Origin: Tannerella sp. | GTDB taxonomy: Bacteria > Bacteroidota > Bacteroidia > Bacteroidales > Tannerellaceae | DNA length: 19,077 nt | Assembly: GCA_031272655.1 (NCBI GenBank) | Contig: JAISTJ010000091.1 | Location: 1-19,077 of the forward strand | Direction of reading: 5' to 3' | In this document: positions 1-8,670 of the stretch, in pieces | Position numbering within the stretch: position 1 is the first letter of the stretch | How the letters are laid out: the number at the start of each line of letters is the position of its first letter | Made by a program: the position numbers and the translations under genes | The notes under the pieces: model-generated | Databases searched by the model: none | Seen by the model: only the letters and a program-made list of their open reading frames with translations | Told to the model about the DNA's origin: nothing

Positions 1-81
1 ATAATCCCTGACAACAGTTTCCGGGATAACCTCACCGGACAAAACAGTGTTTACATCTCTGTTGTTGCAAGATATAAATAA
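1..81 (+). CDS. C-terminal end of a probable outer-membrane protein (partial)
   Basis: Frame 1 is open from the first base to a TAA at 79-81, giving 26 residues that end SVYISVVARYK. The alternating hydrophobic/polar pattern with aromatic and basic residues at the very end resembles the closing beta strand of a Bacteroidota outer-membrane barrel, but 26 residues are too few to name a family. The gene enters from the left and converges on the susD-like gene. Being open in one frame for 78 bases could be chance, so confidence is moderate. Confidence 0.45.
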   Translation: MIPDNSFRDNLTGQNSVYISVVARYK

Positions 82-91
82 TATGCCCGTC

Positions 92-112
92 AAACAGTAT
101 GTAACTGTTTTG
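92..112 (+). terminator. Weak hairpin after the left partial gene
   Basis: A perfect 7-bp inverted repeat (AAACAGT, 92-98; ACTGTTT, 104-110) with a 5-nt loop lies 10 bases after the left stop codon. The T-run that follows is only four bases and is then interrupted by GAAAAAAA, and the stem is AT-rich, so this is at best a weak terminator. The rest of 113-267 is AT-rich with no other structure that I can support. Confidence 0.3.
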
Positions 113-267
113 AAAAAAATTTTTCTGTTAATCATATCATAATATATTGATAATAAACAAGTTAGCGCATAAACGACTTAAGTTTACACGCATATTGAAA
201 GCACAAATATAGAAAAATTTTTTTAACTGACGTGTAAAACAATAAATCTCAGAACATTTATATAAAG

Positions 268-307
268 ATAGTAACGACTTCACAATAGAGAGTGAAGCCG
301 TTACTAT
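268..307 (-). terminator. Strong hairpin between convergent genes, terminating susD-like gene
   Basis: ATAGTAACG (268-276) pairs perfectly with CGTTACTAT (299-307). Inside, after one A/C mismatch, CTTCAC (278-283) pairs with GTGAAG (292-297) around an 8-nt loop, so the stem is about 16 bp. It begins five bases beyond the susD-like stop codon on the minus strand. The flanking tracts on either side are only modestly T-rich, so it may work in both directions or as a 3'-end stabiliser. Confidence 0.65.
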
Positions 308-312
308 ATTTG

Positions 313-1935
313 TTAATTTCCGGAATATGCAGTATTTTGCGATAATTTCGGATTTGCTGTTAAAGCAGTTTGAGGTATCGGGAAAACGGTGTGAAAAGCA
401 CCCTGAGGCTTGTGTGAAAGCCAGCTCTTGGTCGTAAAAACGCCATATCGGATACAATCTCTCCGCCGTTGCATTTCCCACGTAAACTCCCAACCCAATT
501 CGTCGTACATGCGTCCGAACTGTACCGGCGACTGGTCGCCCGGGTCGGTAATTACATAGTTCTCCACATATCCATATTTATACGCAGAATTACCTTTTAG
601 CTGTTCGTCTGTTACCATTGCCTTTTCAGGATTATTTTTAAAAGCACGTTGCCGCACCTGTGTAACAAGTGCACCGGCGCCGGACTGACCGAGACGAAGC
701 AGACATTCAGCCTTCATCATTAATACCTGCGCATAACGGAATACAGGAAAGTCAGTTGCCAAGTCGGAAGTTTCGCCTTGCTCTACTTCAAACTTGTTCA
801 TCATATATCCTTCCGATTCTTTCGTGTAATTGCCGCTTGGAAGATCTTTTGTGAAGGTAAACGGCTCATCCTTTTGATCGTACAGTCCATACAATACATC
901 GCCATTGGCTGCATATTGCGGCCCAATCATCCATGAATCGGGTAATCTCTGATCGTCAGGATCATAAGTATCAATAAACTGCGTGATGCCTTTGGCCGTA
1001 CCTGCTCCCCATGGCATTGCTTCGGTATTGTATTTATATTTCATGACCGCATGCCATGCAAACAAATGCAAATTGTTGCCAGTACCATAAAGCCTGTCGA
1101 AAGGAATAGTAAATAAAACCTCTTTGGATGTTTCAACTCCGTGAGCTTTAAACGGGTCTTTAAAATCGGGTGAAAGTTCGCATTTGCCGCTGTTGATAAT
1201 GTCATCGCACTGAGCGATACACTCACTCCACTTTGGCTGACCTGTATAAACTTCCGCATTCAGGAATATATTGGCAAGCAATGCTTTTGCTCCCCATCTA
1301 TTGAAGCGCCCATACATGTTGCCGCCTTGTTCATCACTAAGTTTTGGGACAACTTCCTGAAGCTCAGATACTATATAGTTGAAAATCTCCTGACGGCTAC
1401 TTTTTTCCGGCAGTTCCTGCGTATTAGCGACTGTTGTCATCGGAGCGTCGCCGAAATTGTCTAATATCATCCAATAGTAATAAGCGCGGGTGGCCCTCAC
1501 TTCTGCAAGTCCCTGTTCTTTAGCAGCAGATGAAGGAGCCGGAACAGCATCGCTCTCAATCTGCGCTATGACGTTGTTACAAAGTAAAGCTCCCTGATAA
1601 AACGTGTTCCAGATATTGAGAAAATGATCCTGTTCGGCACTCCACTGATGATAATGCAGACGACGGTATTTTCCGTTGTCGTCCCAGCCTGAAGCGTTCG
1701 GCGGCATCACAATAATATCCGCCGTAATTTCCTGAGTAGGAAAGAGATGAGAGATATTGATATATCCTCTCATAGGAGAATATACGCTTGTTACAACCGG
1801 ATAAAAGTCTTTCGTCGTAAATTTATAACTCTGTTCTGTTATTGACGAATATACTTTTTCTGTCAGATCATTGCTGCAACCAATCATCTGAAAAACTATA
1901 AATAAGCTAATAATTAATCTGATATAAGTTTTCAT
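313..1935 (-). CDS. SusD/RagB-family outer-membrane nutrient-binding lipoprotein
   Basis: Predicted surface lipoprotein of 540 residues that would cap the SusC-type transporter encoded directly upstream and deliver its ligand. The N-terminus has a basic start, a hydrophobic stretch and a lipobox ending MIGC, with lipidation expected at Cys20, followed by SNDL. The body shows the usual SusD-like pattern: an early helical region, RATRAYYYWMILDNFGD near residue 150, and RYAQVLMMKAECLLRLG near 400 (TPR-like helix). The end has the family signature region with WEFTWEMQRRRDCIRYG and FPIPQTALTANPKLSQN. Length is normal for the family. It starts 12 bases after the susC stop, so the two are co-transcribed. 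The ligand (glycan, peptide or other) cannot be read from the sequence. Confidence 0.95.
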   Translation of the reverse strand: MKTYIRLIISLFIVFQMIGCSNDLTEKVYSSITEQSYKFTTKDFYPVVTSVYSPMRGYINISHLFPTQEITADIIVMPPNASGWDDNGKYRRLHYHQWSAEQDHFLNIWNTFYQGALLCNNVIAQIESDAVPAPSSAAKEQGLAEVRATRAYYYWMILDNFGDAPMTTVANTQELPEKSSRQEIFNYIVSELQEVVPKLSDEQGGNMYGRFNRWGAKALLANIFLNAEVYTGQPKWSECIAQCDDIINSGKCELSPDFKDPFKAHGVETSKEVLFTIPFDRLYGTGNNLHLFAWHAVMKYKYNTEAMPWGAGTAKGITQFIDTYDPDDQRLPDSWMIGPQYAANGDVLYGLYDQKDEPFTFTKDLPSGNYTKESEGYMMNKFEVEQGETSDLATDFPVFRYAQVLMMKAECLLRLGQSGAGALVTQVRQRAFKNNPEKAMVTDEQLKGNSAYKYGYVENYVITDPGDQSPVQFGRMYDELGWEFTWEMQRRRDCIRYGVFTTKSWLSHKPQGAFHTVFPIPQTALTANPKLSQNTAYSGN

Positions 1936-1947
1936 ATTAATGTTGTT

Positions 1948-4900
1948 TTAAAATTTTAACGATGCGCCTAAAGTAAATGTCCGGGCTGCCGGATATCGCG
2001 ATTCAGAGTCTATACCCGGCGAAAGACCGCTGATATTGACTTCAGGATCAATGCCTTTATATCCCGTAAAGATTAGCATGTTAGATACAATGCCGTAAAT
2101 CCTTGCTTGTTTGATCCATTTGCTGTTGACTTTGAGAGTGTAACCTAATGTTACGTTATCAATCTTCCAGTAATCGCCATCTTCTACAAAATAACTGACA
2201 TAATCAACCGGTTGGTCGTCTGCTAAAGGCCGTTTACCGTAAACCGGATCATAAGCTCTTTCAAACAAGTTGCTCATTGTGATATTATTAGGAACGGCAT
2301 AAAAAAGTTCGGACATGTTAATTATCTGAAAACCAAATGCTCCGCGCATAGTTATTCCCAAATCAAAATTCTTGTATGACAAGGAGTTGTTCCAGTTGAG
2401 GAAATATTTAGGCGATCCGTTACCAATCACTTTTTTATCAGTCGGTTGCGCTTGCGCAACAGGCTTGGGATTACCGTCTTCACCTTCAATTATCCAATGC
2501 CCGTTATCGTCAATATCAATACTTTTAAATCCCCAAAAGTCGCCGATTGGCCCTCCTTCATACATACGGTGTGACGGGGTTTGAACGGGCGCCGAAACAT
2601 AGCCCTGATCGGAATAATTGCCTGTTATAAACTGTTCGTTCGATAATGAGATCAACTTGTTCTTGTTGGTGGAAAAATTGGCGTTTGTTACCCATCTAAT
2701 GTCTTTCGTCTCAATCGGTATAGCCTGAATTGCTATTTCCACTCCGCGGTTTCGTATAGATCCGCCGTTTGCCATCATACTGGAGTACAGATAAGGCGGC
2801 GAAGGTACATTGTAGCTCCATATCAGGTCTTTGGTGTCGCGGTTATAGAGGTCTATGCTTCCGGTCAAACGATCGTTAGCAAAGCCGAAATCCAACCCTA
2901 TGTTAGTTTCTTCTTTTCTCTCCCATCGCAGGTTCGGATTAGGATTTGAAGATGGCCGAATAGTTTTAACCCATTCCCCGTTGGCAAGGTCGTATGTTCC
3001 GAAACTCAGCGAATTAAGGGACATATAAGCATCGCTCGGCTCTGTACCTGTTACGCCGAATCCTATACGCAGTTTCAATGTACTAAGCGACGAATTGTCT
3101 TTCAAAAAGTCTTCTTTCTTGATGTTCCATGCAACCGAAGCCGCAGGAAATGTTCCCCACTTGTGGTTGGCGCCGAACTTGGTTGAGCCTTCGTAACGAA
3201 CGCTTGCTGCCAGCATGTATTTTTCTTTGTAAGCATAGTTAAGACGGCTAAAGTAACTGATCAATTTGCTTTCGCCTTTTGACGAACTTTCGCCGGCGCG
3301 TCCAATACTCAATGCACCTCCGGCGCCTATATTATTATAAGTATAATCGTCCGAAGGAAAATTAAAATTGCTCATTGAGAAAGATTCCCAAATAGTCCTA
3401 AGCCAGCTATAACCGCCAAGTATGGTGAATGAATGATCTTTCCAAAGTGTCTTACGGTATGAAGCGGTCAATTCGCTAACATCATTTTCCGTATGGCTCG
3501 TGCCCCGTGAAGCATATCCGTTCAAGCCGCTTTTTGTGGTTGAAACATTCTGCTGTGTTTCATAATACCCTGTCAGGAGAGTATATCGGTTGCTTGAAAC
3601 CATCCAATTAATATCCAATCCTTCAATCGGAGTTAACGATATGTTGCTGAACAAACGTAAATTGGTGGCTTCGTTGTCGCTCTCTGTTTCATATAGCATA
3701 GCCAAGGGGTTGGACAGTCCGTTGGTAGGGCTTTCTCTCCATGCCCCGCTTTCGTCCCTGATAGGATCGGTAGGATTGTTCTTTAATCCTTGTTGATATA
3801 CTCCGCCTGTAGCGCCATAGTAATTTCGCAAGTATCCATTTACTCCGGCATTGATTCTCAGTTTGTTATCAAACATTCTGTGCGTTATTTCAATACGAGG
3901 AAAAAGAGTACGGTTGTCGGAACGTTTGATTATGCCTTCCATAGAACGATAATCTAAACTTGCTACATAATTGGTTGATTTGCTGCCTCCCATCAAATTG
4001 ATATTATATACCTGCGTCAGAGGCGTTTGCAAAATTTCATCCAACCAATTAACGTTACTGCCGCCATCAATGGCTCCCGGTTTGCCTTGAGCAACTTTTT
4101 CACGGTATTGCTCAGCGTTCATCATTGGTAGTTTGCGCGTAATTTGCTGTGTTGACAGGTAAGCATTCACTTCAACTGTTGTAGGCATTTCGCCCTTTGC
4201 ATTTTTTGTCGTGATGATGATTACGCCGTTGGTACCGCGAGTTCCGTAAATAGCTGCGGCAGAGCCATCTTTTAGCACGTCAATTTGTGCAATGTCGTCT
4301 GGTGATACTGTCATCAGGTCACTTGGGATACCGTCCACAAGAATAAGCGGGCTGGTACTTGACCGTAGAGTGGTAATACCGCGAAGCATCAACTGAGATG
4401 ATGATGTAGGATTGGCATCGGGTGTGTTCACCGCCAAACCGGCAACCTGACCGCGTATCATTTTAGCAGCATCAGGAGACGGATATTTGATGAAGTTCTC
4501 CGCCCGCACGGTAGTGATTGCGCTGGCTACTTCGCCTTTTCGCTGTGTACCATAACCGATTACAACCACCTCTTCCAATGCTTGCGTGTCTTCTAACAAC
4601 GTGATAACTAATGGTTTACCCCCCCCATCTAAAACGCTGATTTCGAGGGTTTTATAGCCGATGTAACTTACTATCAGCGTGGCGTTTTCGGCTACGGTTA
4701 TTGCGAAGTTGCCGTCGGCGTCGGTTATGTCGCCGTTGTCGGCGCCTTTTTCACGGATGGTAGCGCCCGAAACAGGCTCACCGTAAGCGTCTTTGACCGT
4801 TCCGGTAACGCGCTTGCCCTGACGCAGTTGCACCGGTTCGGGCTTAAATAGAATGATGTGTTTGCCTTTGATTTCATACTGAAGTCCCTGACCCTTCAAT

Positions 4901-5205
4901 ATTTGATCAAGAATGACGTTAACTGTCTGGTTTTTAACGTCCACACTCACCTTCTCCGTCAGATCCACATCTCTCGTTCGATAGACGATTGAAAACTCGG
5001 AGTTCTTTTCAATCTCCCGAAAGACCGTTTCAAGAGTAGCATTCGGCAACTTTAAGTCGAAATGTACTAAATCGGCGTAATCCGCCGCCGCAAACATGTT
5101 CGACGCCGTAACAATCAGTAAGAGAACGGATTCCCTCATAATCCGGACGAATCTCCGGAACTTTGCGCCATGAATAATGGCTTCCTTGTTGTGTGTCATT
5201 TGCAT
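1948..5205 (-). CDS. SusC/RagA-family TonB-dependent transporter with STN domain
   Basis: A 1085-residue outer-membrane beta-barrel predicted to import a ligand using TonB energy. The order is: a signal peptide with an unusually long basic lead (hydrophobic core about 27-40); an STN (secretin/TonB N-terminal) domain at about 46-120; a carboxypeptidase-regulatory-like beta-sandwich at about 133-205; a TonB-box-like EEVVVIGYGT at 211-220; a plug domain to about 340, including the LRGITTL and LVDGIP motifs; then the barrel ending in phenylalanine (LGASLKF). The STN domain is what links such transporters to a FecR anti-sigma factor, which is the gene just upstream. The start ATG shares a base with the fecR stop (TAATG), suggesting translational coupling; a second in-frame ATG lies two codons later. 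A G8 run lies within codons for the sandwich domain's end. The substrate is unknown. Confidence 0.95.
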   Translation of the reverse strand: MQMTHNKEAIIHGAKFRRFVRIMRESVLLLIVTASNMFAAADYADLVHFDLKLPNATLETVFREIEKNSEFSIVYRTRDVDLTEKVSVDVKNQTVNVILDQILKGQGLQYEIKGKHIILFKPEPVQLRQGKRVTGTVKDAYGEPVSGATIREKGADNGDITDADGNFAITVAENATLIVSYIGYKTLEISVLDGGGKPLVITLLEDTQALEEVVVIGYGTQRKGEVASAITTVRAENFIKYPSPDAAKMIRGQVAGLAVNTPDANPTSSSQLMLRGITTLRSSTSPLILVDGIPSDLMTVSPDDIAQIDVLKDGSAAAIYGTRGTNGVIIITTKNAKGEMPTTVEVNAYLSTQQITRKLPMMNAEQYREKVAQGKPGAIDGGSNVNWLDEILQTPLTQVYNINLMGGSKSTNYVASLDYRSMEGIIKRSDNRTLFPRIEITHRMFDNKLRINAGVNGYLRNYYGATGGVYQQGLKNNPTDPIRDESGAWRESPTNGLSNPLAMLYETESDNEATNLRLFSNISLTPIEGLDINWMVSSNRYTLLTGYYETQQNVSTTKSGLNGYASRGTSHTENDVSELTASYRKTLWKDHSFTILGGYSWLRTIWESFSMSNFNFPSDDYTYNNIGAGGALSIGRAGESSSKGESKLISYFSRLNYAYKEKYMLAASVRYEGSTKFGANHKWGTFPAASVAWNIKKEDFLKDNSSLSTLKLRIGFGVTGTEPSDAYMSLNSLSFGTYDLANGEWVKTIRPSSNPNPNLRWERKEETNIGLDFGFANDRLTGSIDLYNRDTKDLIWSYNVPSPPYLYSSMMANGGSIRNRGVEIAIQAIPIETKDIRWVTNANFSTNKNKLISLSNEQFITGNYSDQGYVSAPVQTPSHRMYEGGPIGDFWGFKSIDIDDNGHWIIEGEDGNPKPVAQAQPTDKKVIGNGSPKYFLNWNNSLSYKNFDLGITMRGAFGFQIINMSELFYAVPNNITMSNLFERAYDPVYGKRPLADDQPVDYVSYFVEDGDYWKIDNVTLGYTLKVNSKWIKQARIYGIVSNMLIFTGYKGIDPEVNISGLSPGIDSESRYPAARTFTLGASLKF
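4619..4626 (-). repeat. G8 homopolymer inside the susC reading frame
   Basis: The plus strand shows eight consecutive C, so the susC coding strand reads GAT GGG GGG GGT AAA, encoding Asp-Gly-Gly-Gly-Lys at about residues 193-197. This is the linker between the beta-sandwich domain and the TonB box. Runs of this length are known slippage sites in other bacteria; a change of one base would shift the frame and remove the plug and barrel. Confidence 0.85.
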
Positions 5206-6158
5206 TAATGTTTAAATTGAACAATTTCGTAATAATTATCTTGTTTGGAAAATTTCCAGTTTCGCCTGTAAGACAGTGTTTTAAGTATCTGTTCGGGAGT
5301 CTCGCCGTATTTGAACTGCGCTCCGTACGAGACTTTGCCCAGCGCTTCGGACGAAATTACTATCCTGATATTGAACCTTCGTTCAAGAACTTTAGCTATC
5401 TCGTTTAAAGTCATGTCTTTAAAATCCAAAATGCCTTCTGCCCATGATGAATACAGCTGGGTATCAACCGTTCGGCGGGTTAAAGCGCCTGTTTCCCTGT
5501 TCAGCTCCAACTGTTGCGACGGCTGAAGGAGGATATTATCTTTGGCGGAACTGCCTTTTAGCATGGCATTTACGCTTCCTTCTTCGAGGGTAACAAATGC
5601 CCTCATGTCTTCGTCGTATGCCCTGACAACAAACCTTGTTCCAACAGCCTGAATAACAAACTCTTTCGTTGAAACAATAAAAGAATGCAAAGGGTCGGAA
5701 GCTACCTCAAAAATCGCTTCGCCCGTAAGGCTTACATCGCGTTTGTTCCCGAACTTCATCGGATAGGACAGCCGCGATTCACCGTTAAGCGTTACAATCG
5801 TGCTGTCGGGAAGGGCGAACTTGCTCACGGTCCCTTTCTGGGAAGTTACTTCCATAAGGCTTATCTCCTGTTGAGGCTCTTCTTTAACTGTCTGTTTGCC
5901 AATCGCATAAGCGAAAAACGCAATCCCACAGGCGATTAACATACATAGACATGCAGCCGGTAGCGTTTTCAGAAAAAAACTCCTTTTTTTCCGCGCAACG
6001 AGGTCAGCGGCTATTCGCTTATCTAATTGGCTGTAAATCACCTCTTTGTCGCGGTTTAACAACGTCTCGACATCGGGAAATCTTACAGCGTTGATCACGC
6101 TTAACACCTCGTCGCAAATATCTTTTATATTATCGTTTTGTATTTTTATCTCGTCCAT
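5205..6158 (-). CDS. FecR-family anti-sigma factor
   Basis: A 317-residue inner-membrane regulator expected to hold the adjacent ECF sigma factor inactive until the SusC STN domain signals ligand. The cytoplasmic part is about 1-60. One membrane segment is visible at about 61-87 (FFLKTLPAACLCMLIACGIA onward). The periplasmic FecR domain lies at about 105-205 and includes LPDSTIVTLNGESRLSYP and LTGEAIFEV. A C-terminal DUF4974-type domain spans about 245-315 (ILDFKDMTLNEIAKVLERRF), with a secretin-like fold related to STN domains. It overlaps the sigma-factor gene by 29 bases and the susC start by one base, so all four genes appear translationally linked. The signal-transfer role comes from family knowledge, not from this sequence. 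Confidence 0.93.
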   Translation of the reverse strand: MDEIKIQNDNIKDICDEVLSVINAVRFPDVETLLNRDKEVIYSQLDKRIAADLVARKKRSFFLKTLPAACLCMLIACGIAFFAYAIGKQTVKEEPQQEISLMEVTSQKGTVSKFALPDSTIVTLNGESRLSYPMKFGNKRDVSLTGEAIFEVASDPLHSFIVSTKEFVIQAVGTRFVVRAYDEDMRAFVTLEEGSVNAMLKGSSAKDNILLQPSQQLELNRETGALTRRTVDTQLYSSWAEGILDFKDMTLNEIAKVLERRFNIRIVISSEALGKVSYGAQFKYGETPEQILKTLSYRRNWKFSKQDNYYEIVQFKH

Positions 6159-6705
6159 CGTTATATCGTTTACGTACTGTTTCTGTAATTTTTTTTATTG
6201 CTATATTCACCTGCTGCGTTACTGTGCCTTCCGTAATATTCAGTAATTCAGCTATTTTCTTATACTTCATGTTTTCTTCTTTAGCCAGCAGAAATATCAT
6301 CTTGCAGCGCGGGGGCAAACCGTTTACGGCATTCCGATAAATCTCCCTCATCTCATCATCTATATAATCCTCATCTTCAGCTATTTCAAGTTCAACGGGC
6401 ATGTCGTCAATTGATTCAACCTTGAACTTCGCTTTGTTTTTCAGCATCTTAAACGCTTCGTTGCGGCAGATAGTAAACAGCCACGAATTTATATCCCTGA
6501 CAGTCAGCATAGTTTCACGGTTTTTCCATACAAGGTAAAAAACCTCCGACACTACGTCCTTGCAGTCGTCAGGTTGAGCAATAAACAGTCTAACATACTG
6601 ACAAACAAGCGGATAAGTTACATCGTAAAACATCCTGAAAGCCCGTCTGTCGCCTTCATTGAGGTCAAGCAGCAACTGTTCCGATATTAACAGAGCTCTG
6701 TTCAT
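6130..6705 (-). CDS. ECF-type RNA polymerase sigma-70 factor
   Basis: A 191-residue extracytoplasmic-function sigma factor. Region 2 lies at about 15-90, with DCKDVVSEVFYLVWKNRE for core binding and -10 recognition and then DINSWLFTICRNEAF. Region 4 lies at about 120-180, with GLPPRCKMIFLLAKEENMKY and a helix-turn-helix around IAELLNITEGTVTQQV. Length is normal for the Bacteroidota sigma factors that partner FecR proteins. It is first in the sigma-FecR-SusC-SusD operon, so it probably controls its own operon. A TAnnTTTG-type -7 box upstream suggests the housekeeping sigma also drives basal expression. The start gives a typical N-terminus; an A-rich leader without a Shine-Dalgarno sequence precedes it. 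Confidence 0.94.
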   Translation of the reverse strand: MNRALLISEQLLLDLNEGDRRAFRMFYDVTYPLVCQYVRLFIAQPDDCKDVVSEVFYLVWKNRETMLTVRDINSWLFTICRNEAFKMLKNKAKFKVESIDDMPVELEIAEDEDYIDDEMREIYRNAVNGLPPRCKMIFLLAKEENMKYKKIAELLNITEGTVTQQVNIAIKKITETVRKRYNDGRDKNTKR

Positions 6706-6747
6706 GGTTCAGAACAACATAGTTTATCTTTCTATCTATAAAGAGTG

Positions 6748-6755
6748 CAAAAATA
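6748..6755 (-). promoter_or_regulatory. Predicted -7 box for the sigma-FecR-SusCD operon
   Basis: Read on the minus strand this is TATTTTTG, matching the Bacteroidota -7 consensus TAnnTTTG. Transcription would start near 6741, leaving a leader of about 35 nt before the sigma-factor ATG. No clear -33 TTTG is visible, only T-rich sequence. Confidence 0.5.
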
Positions 6756-6799
6756 AGATTTTCTTATAAAAAAATCCGGTTTGGAAAGCGATTTTTTTG

Positions 6800-6807
6800 T
6801 AATTTTG
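6800..6807 (+). promoter_or_regulatory. Predicted -7 box for trmB-mrp, at the edge of the start codon
   Basis: TAATTTTG matches TAnnTTTG. A TTTG at 6780-6783 lies 16 bases upstream and could be a closely spaced -33 element. The trmB ATG begins six bases after the box, about where transcription should start, so the message may be leaderless. Confidence 0.55.
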
Positions 6808-6813
6808 CACTTC

Positions 6814-7584
6814 ATGAGCAAGAATAAACTGAAAAAGTTTGACGAAATGGCGACGTTTTCCAACGTGTATCAGTACCCTTACGCCGTCTTGGAATCGCAG
6901 GGTGGCTGTCCGTTGAAAGGGATATGGCGTAGCAAGGTGTTTGGAAACGATAATCCGCTTGTACTCGAACTCGGATGCGGACGAGGCGAATATGCCGTCG
7001 CTTTAGCGCAACTGTTTAAGGATAAGAACTTTATCGGCATAGACATCAAAGGCGCAAGGATGTGGAGCGGCGCCAAAGAAGCGTTGGAAACGGGATTAAC
7101 AAACGTTGCTTTCCTGCGCACTAATATTGAGCTGCTGCCGTCATTTTTCGCGGCAGACGAAGTGTCGGAGATATGGCTCACCTTCCCTGACCCGCAGATG
7201 AAAAAAGTGAACAAACGACTCACCGGTGCGCGTTTCGTATCCCTCTACCGGAAGTTCCTCGCCGACGGCGGACTTATCCACCTCAAAACCGACAGTAATT
7301 TTCTATTTACATACACTCGCGAGCTGATTAAGGCCAACAGTTTCAATGAGTTGGTATGCACCGACGACCTTTATAACTCATCGTTTACCGACCCGATACT
7401 TTCAATTCAAACTTGCTATGAGCAGCAATGGCGCGAAAGAGGCTTGAATATCAAGTATTTATGTTTCAAACTAAACAACAATGACCCAATCGTTGAGCCG
7501 GAAATAGAAATCGAACCCGACCCGTACAGAAGTTATAATCGTCGCAGACGCCAAGAAACGAAGCAATCCAGAACAAAACTATGA
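6814..7584 (+). CDS. trmB: tRNA (guanine-N7-)-methyltransferase
   Basis: Cytoplasmic SAM-dependent enzyme that methylates G46 of tRNA to m7G. The SAM-binding motif is [17 protein letters not shown] at about 49-65, followed by [12 protein letters not shown] at about 73-84. The TrmB signature region has [11 protein letters not shown] at 121-131 and the following [20 protein letters not shown] lies at about 156-168. I chose the ATG at 6814, giving 256 residues, over an upstream TTG at 6781. The resulting N-terminus [15 protein letters not shown] agrees with how Bacteroidota TrmB proteins begin, and the TTG lies upstream of the promoter box. The C-terminal tail is acidic then strongly basic ([11 protein letters not shown]), possibly aiding RNA binding. 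The stop overlaps the next gene's start as ATGA. Confidence 0.95.
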   Translation: MSKNKLKKFDEMATFSNVYQYPYAVLESQGGCPLKGIWRSKVFGNDNPLVLELGCGRGEYAVALAQLFKDKNFIGIDIKGARMWSGAKEALETGLTNVAFLRTNIELLPSFFAADEVSEIWLTFPDPQMKKVNKRLTGARFVSLYRKFLADGGLIHLKTDSNFLFTYTRELIKANSFNELVCTDDLYNSSFTDPILSIQTCYEQQWRERGLNIKYLCFKLNNNDPIVEPEIEIEPDPYRSYNRRRRQETKQSRTKL

Positions 7585-8642
7585 CAATATACCCCAAATT
7601 AATACTCGAAGCGCTCGAAAAAGTGCGTTACCCGGGAACGTGCAAGAACATTGTGGAAGCGGGCATGGTCTGCGACGACATCCGCATTGACGGCTTAAAA
7701 GTCTCATTCTCACTGATGTTTGACAAACCTAACGACCCGTTTATCAAGTCAATAATCAAAGCATCGGAATCGGCGCTGCTGACTTACATTTCGCCCGATA
7801 TAGAAATCAAAGGCAACATCACCGCAATGGCGCGGCAGGAAACACGTCCAAAGCCGGAAAAGCCGCTTCCGGAGGTAAAAAATATCATAGCCATAGCATC
7901 CGGCAAAGGCGGGGTCGGGAAAAGCACCGTCGCTGCCAACCTCGCAGTCGCCCTGGCGCAGATGGGATACAAGACCGGATTGCTCGACGCAGACATCTTC
8001 GGGCCGTCGCAACCTAAAATGTTCGGAGTAGAAGACGCCCGCCCGTTCGCCGAAAAAACAGGGGATAAAGAACTGATACAACCCGTTGAAAAATACGGGG
8101 TTAAATTGCTTTCCATAGGTTTTTTCGTCAATAAGGAAGACGCTGTGGTGTGGCGCGGAGCGATGGCGAGCAACGCTATCAGGCAGTTGATAAGCGAAGC
8201 TAACTGGGGCGCGCTCGACTATCTGCTGATAGACCTGCCTCCCGGCACAAGCGATATACATCTCACTGTCGTTCAGACCGTTACGCTAACAGGAGCTATC
8301 ATAGTCAGCACACCGCAGGAAGTAGCCCTTGCCGACGCCCGTAAAGGTATCAGCATGTTCACCGGTGCAAAAATCAATGTGCCGATAATCGGTCTGGTGG
8401 AAAATATGGCATGGTTTACGCCTGCCGAACTGCCTGAAAATAAGTATTTTATATTTGGGAAAGGGGGTTGCGCCCGTCTTGCCGAACAGCTTGATATTCC
8501 GTTTTTGGGAAGCATCCCAATCGTACAGAGCATTTGCGAAAGCGGTGATGCCGGCGAACCAGCGGCGCTAAACAGGGATTCCGTTACAGGAGCAGCGTTT
8601 CATGCGCTTGCTTCTTTCATGCCTTTGTTTTCTGCCGTTTAG
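7581..8642 (+). CDS. mrp: Mrp/ApbC (NBP35)-family P-loop ATPase, Fe-S cluster carrier
   Basis: A 353-residue cytoplasmic ATPase of the family that carries and delivers iron-sulfur clusters. An N-terminal MIP18/DUF59-type domain covers about 1-75. The deviant Walker A is GKGGVGKST at 108-116 with the MinD/Mrp lysine at 109. [16 protein letters not shown] follows at 134-149, then the Walker-B-like region [10 protein letters not shown] and the [13 protein letters not shown] motif. In the stretch after VENMAWF, where many Mrp proteins carry a CxxC that binds the cluster, this one reads [11 protein letters not shown] and has no cysteine pair; I recall the same in other Bacteroidales homologues but cannot verify it here. 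It is translationally coupled to trmB by ATGA. Confidence 0.94.
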   Translation: MTIYPKLILEALEKVRYPGTCKNIVEAGMVCDDIRIDGLKVSFSLMFDKPNDPFIKSIIKASESALLTYISPDIEIKGNITAMARQETRPKPEKPLPEVKNIIAIASGKGGVGKSTVAANLAVALAQMGYKTGLLDADIFGPSQPKMFGVEDARPFAEKTGDKELIQPVEKYGVKLLSIGFFVNKEDAVVWRGAMASNAIRQLISEANWGALDYLLIDLPPGTSDIHLTVVQTVTLTGAIIVSTPQEVALADARKGISMFTGAKINVPIIGLVENMAWFTPAELPENKYFIFGKGGCARLAEQLDIPFLGSIPIVQSICESGDAGEPAALNRDSVTGAAFHALASFMPLFSAV

Positions 8643-8670
8643 GACTTGTCATTTTGGATAGGGACTGTAT

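Noticed and set aside
137..493. 118-residue minus-strand frame overlapping the 3' end of the SusD gene
   Set aside because: It is out of frame with susD, covers the terminator hairpin and AT-rich spacer, and has no protein-like pattern.
6781..6813. TTG start giving 11 more residues to TrmB
   Set aside because: It lies upstream of the -7 box, and the added residues do not fit the family's N-terminus; the ATG at 6814 does.
7749..8261. 170-residue frame antisense to mrp
   Set aside because: Shadow of a strongly conserved P-loop ATPase gene; no domain of its own.
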